Source of the DNA: Didymodactylos carnosus
Lineage: Eukaryota > Rotifera > Eurotatoria > Philodinida > Philodinidae
DNA: 64,000 nt
Direction: 5' to 3'
NCBI GenBank assembly: GCA_905250885.1
Contig: CAJNOQ010000095.1
Span: forward strand, 1 to 64,000
A program made the translations under genes and the position numbers. The notes beneath the pieces are model-generated. The model saw nothing but the letters and a program-made list of their open reading frames with translations. It was not told the DNA's origin and did not search any database. Of this stretch, positions 61,141 to 64,000 are shown one piece after another (the first letter of the stretch is position 1; the number at the start of each line of letters is the position of its first letter).

Positions 61141-63900
61141 CTAAAAGATGAAAAAAAAGGATTATGACAAAGACTAATATTTATCTCTTCATCATCAATT
61201 TTGGATTAAATGTCGTCTATGCACGATCTGAAGAATGGTTATTTGTAGAAAAGATCTACAAGCGCAATATAATAGATTGAGTGATACAGGCATAATTAAC
61301 GAAAACCCATTTTGTTTTTTCTCAGCTTATTTATCCGTCCATGGGTATCAGAAAATAGTCTATTCTTAGAAATGAAGTGGCATTAACATTGTAGGAGTAA
61401 AGTTGGTTATGTACGAAGTGTGCATGAATAGAAACTTATTGAGCAAAACTAAATTCTAATTCGCGAAAAAAATAGACTGAACAATAAGTTAGGTGTTACA
61501 ATCAGAATCTTCTAAGTTTAAATTAAAAAGCTGGATCATTTACATGAGTTAATCGTCAAAGATCACTATATGACCATACTATCCAAGCTGCTGGAATGTG
61601 TTCAATGAATAGTTAAATATTGAGTTATAAAGTGAGTAACAATGCCCGGGTTTTTAGGTGAGTTCTGTTAGCAATAAGTAATTTATCAGCAAGTAGCTCC
61701 AGTGTAACTTCCTAAGTTGAGAAGAAGTAAGAAGCAGTAAGAAAGAAGAAAATTAAGAAATTGGAACGTTTCATGAATCAAGATTCTAACAAGAAAGGAA
61801 AAAAATTTCTACATGAGAGGACTTCACTACTTAATCACGTTTACTATCTAATTATCCGTAAGAGCATAAACGACTACTCTTCAGTCAGAAACAATGGTAG
61901 ATAATGACATATAACCGTTTTAGGATAACAAAGAGACATAAAATATTCATCTTGAAGGAGAACACACGTTGCCAGGAGCTTTATATTTTTTACTCACTTT
62001 TCGTGAATAAAATTCATTCATTCATATATTAACTGTACTCAGGTGACAAAAAAGTGATTCTTGTACCACTTCGGCGGTAGATATAGTAAAATTCGAACGA
62101 TACGAAAAATATGAGCATATTACCTGCGCAAAGATGGGACGCAAAAACCCGAAGCGTTTTTTATCTAACGTTGGGAGAAACTATCAAATATTAATAATGA
62201 AAAAACGCTCATTTCCGAATCGAAGTGAATTAAAAAATATGAGTGGAAACTGGCGTTAGACAAGCACACTTAAGTGCTTCGTCCACTAGAGGAAAAGGTT
62301 AACTTCAACAAGTTTTTTTACCATTTTTATCGCAGTTTTTGGTCGAAGAACAGAATCCCCTGCTTCACCACAGCTTTTAACTCTTTTATAATCGCATCCA
62401 TTCTATCCTTCACTTTCATTAATCTCTATGGTTACCACAATGCATTAGTATGTTAGGAGTTTAAGTTTATATGTTTGGAATATCCTCAGTTTTAAATTTC
62501 AAGTGTTGTTGGAACTGTTTACATCAACTTTCGATCTGATTTTCGTTTTTGATGTAACTAAGACTTAATTCTTCCACATTGTTATTGTAACTAATGCCGA
62601 TTAAATGCACAAAGAAATGACAGGGATGGCTTTTATATCTGACTCATTTAGTACGCAAAAAATTAGTTAAAGAAGTTTATTACTTGGTTTTTTCATTTCA
62701 GCAAAAAGACTGAATTTCAGTGTTGGTTTTATTTCCCTGTATTTTTCTGCATAATAACTGTTGTTTCGTTAGCTTTATTTCCTTTTTCTTCATCACTACT
62801 GCAAGATTTCGCACTGATTACGGTAACAGTGTATTTACCCTAACATTAACTCTTGAGTCACCACCACGAGGAGATGTTCGATAGTCATAAACATTTGCTC
62901 TACGTCAGCTTCCCAATAGATAAGCGTTTACGTCAAGGAGTGACGTAGTGTTTGAGAAAGAAAGATCGGGGTAAAGTATAATTTTACTGCCTGATATTTT
63001 CTTTGTTGTTACACTTTGGACAAGAAACAGAGAACTGGGTCTGCTCACTATTTACACTTTTTATTACTTCTATAAGTCGGTGTAATCCCCATTAGACACT
63101 ATCTGATTCATAAAACCGATTCTGATCTTTGCTAGCTTACGCATTGGCTAACTGTATCACTTATTTTGCCTAAAATTATATTTGTGTTATATTGATGATT
63201 ATTTTCACAATTTATGGATTGTTAATCGGTTGATCTATTACTAAACTTTCGACTTTCGAATTTTTGGGTGACAGTCAGCGGATCCTAAAACCTTCATAGA
63301 ATTAGTATGAAAGCCTCTTTCTTTCTGTTTTGCTGAGAAAACGAAAACTTTTGAATCAGCAAATGAAGGTCATTCCCGAGCTCCTCTATATGAGTGCCAA
63401 GCTTATCGCGTGCACGATGCTGGATGGATCCAGGATTAGCTGTAAGTCTCTAGGTCAGTCAATCAATGATTTAGGTAGATCGGTTGCCTCTTTTGTCAAA
63501 ATGCGGGTCCTAGAATCGGAGATTTTAGACGGCTCCAAAATGTACGTCGTTCAATAATACTTGGTCTTCCTATAAAAATAACTTTAATCTATAAACAGAT
63601 CTTCTTACATATCCAGCCTGTTATTTGTCAGAAGCGCTGCACTGAAATCAGTCTGTGATAGATAATACATCATCATATTGTCTGAAGTGACAAGTGAAAT
63701 TGTTTTTCAGTAGAGGGTAAATATTTGTAATTACTGAAGTTACTGAAAAATGCCTGATCCATGATATGCCTCTCTTTATCAGAAGCCGAAGCTTGTTTCT
63801 TTTGTCATAGTTAAGTGCTTTAGCCTTTATAGCAAAGTGAAGACGACTTTCACAGTCGATGTGCCCGTATTATAATGAGTTTGTCTTGTTTTTCTAGATT
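61141..63900. other. Stretch between ANKRD45 and the next gene
   Basis: Should contain the first exon(s) of ANKRD45 (- strand) and a non-coding first exon of the gene at 63917 (+ strand); neither could be placed. A 75-codon frame at 63330-63557 (GSRISCKSLGQSINDLGRSV) is somewhat protein-like but has no domain or splice support. No large inverted repeat noticed. Confidence 0.4.
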
Positions 63901-63916
63901 AATATTCAAACAAGTA

Positions 63917-63955
63917 ATGTCTCGTGGCAGAGATGATCGTGATTCTGGAAGTTCG
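63917..63955 (+). CDS. First coding exon of a gene running off the window
   Basis: A T-rich acceptor (TTTTTCTAG, ending at about 63898) is followed by a short leader, an ATG at 63917 and 13 codons reading MSRGRDDRDSGSS, then a GTATGT donor at 63956. The Arg/Ser/Asp-rich start is common in RNA-binding or splicing proteins, but too little is visible to name it. It would be divergent from ANKRD45. Confidence 0.42.
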
Positions 63956-64000
63956 GTATGTTGTTATTTATTTATTTGCTCTATTTAGTTTTGATTAGTT

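Noticed and set aside
63330-63557. 75-codon frame with ISCKSLGQSINDLGRSVAS
   Set aside because: Somewhat protein-like, but no splice context, domain or neighbouring exon supports it.

Overview
This window is nuclear DNA from a small-genome, AT-rich animal. Genes are split by many short GT-AG introns (mostly about 50-130 bp) and separated by AT-rich gaps full of short inverted-repeat elements. Several proteins are clearly metazoan (ICE2/NARG2, PA28gamma, TMEM62, a KANSL1-like PEHE protein, ANKRD45). Together with the compact introns and A/T-ending codons this fits a bdelloid rotifer or a similar small protostome. That placement is inference; no marker gene here proves it. All exon models were read by eye and checked only for reading-frame phase and GT-AG borders.

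Layout. 1.6-6.7 kb (+): a 15-exon ICE2 (NARG2) homologue. 8.7-10.3 kb (+): PSME3/PA28gamma. 10.3-15.0 kb: a gap with a gene-like relic and a 65-bp inverted repeat pair. 15.0-16.8 kb (+): a type II membrane glycosyltransferase of fucosyltransferase type. 18.3-18.9 kb (-): a membrane-anchored cupin, convergent with the transferase. 19.0-19.9 kb: a large palindromic element. 20.2-25.7 kb (-): TMEM62. 25.7-29.7 kb: a gap with two MITEs. 29.8-30.2 kb (+): a small secreted-peptide-like gene with a TATA box. 30.2-36.2 kb: a gap. 36.2-40.2 kb (-): a KANSL1-like gene with a LINE relic and word-repeat arrays in its introns. 40.2-48.3 kb: a long repeat-rich gap with nested transposons and an assembly gap. 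48.3-51.7 kb (+): a 947-residue orphan with TQT-type dynein-light-chain motifs. 53.2-58.3 kb (+): a small EGF-repeat membrane protein with a PPxY tail. 58.6-61.1 kb (-): ANKRD45, 5' end not found. 63.9 kb (+): first coding exon of a gene that leaves the window.

The genes are ordinary single transcription units; nothing suggests an operon. ICE2 (snRNA gene transcription), the KANSL1-like protein (histone acetylation) and PSME3 (nuclear proteasome) act in the nucleus. TMEM62, the glycosyltransferase, the cupin protein and the EGF protein belong to the secretory or membrane system. ANKRD45 is linked to cilia and cell division in other animals.

The most unusual content is in the repeats. One TTAA-target element sits inside one arm of a palindromic element whose other arm preserves the empty site. 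Several short stretches are each built from one iterated palindromic word. No CRISPR, rRNA or tRNA gene was seen.
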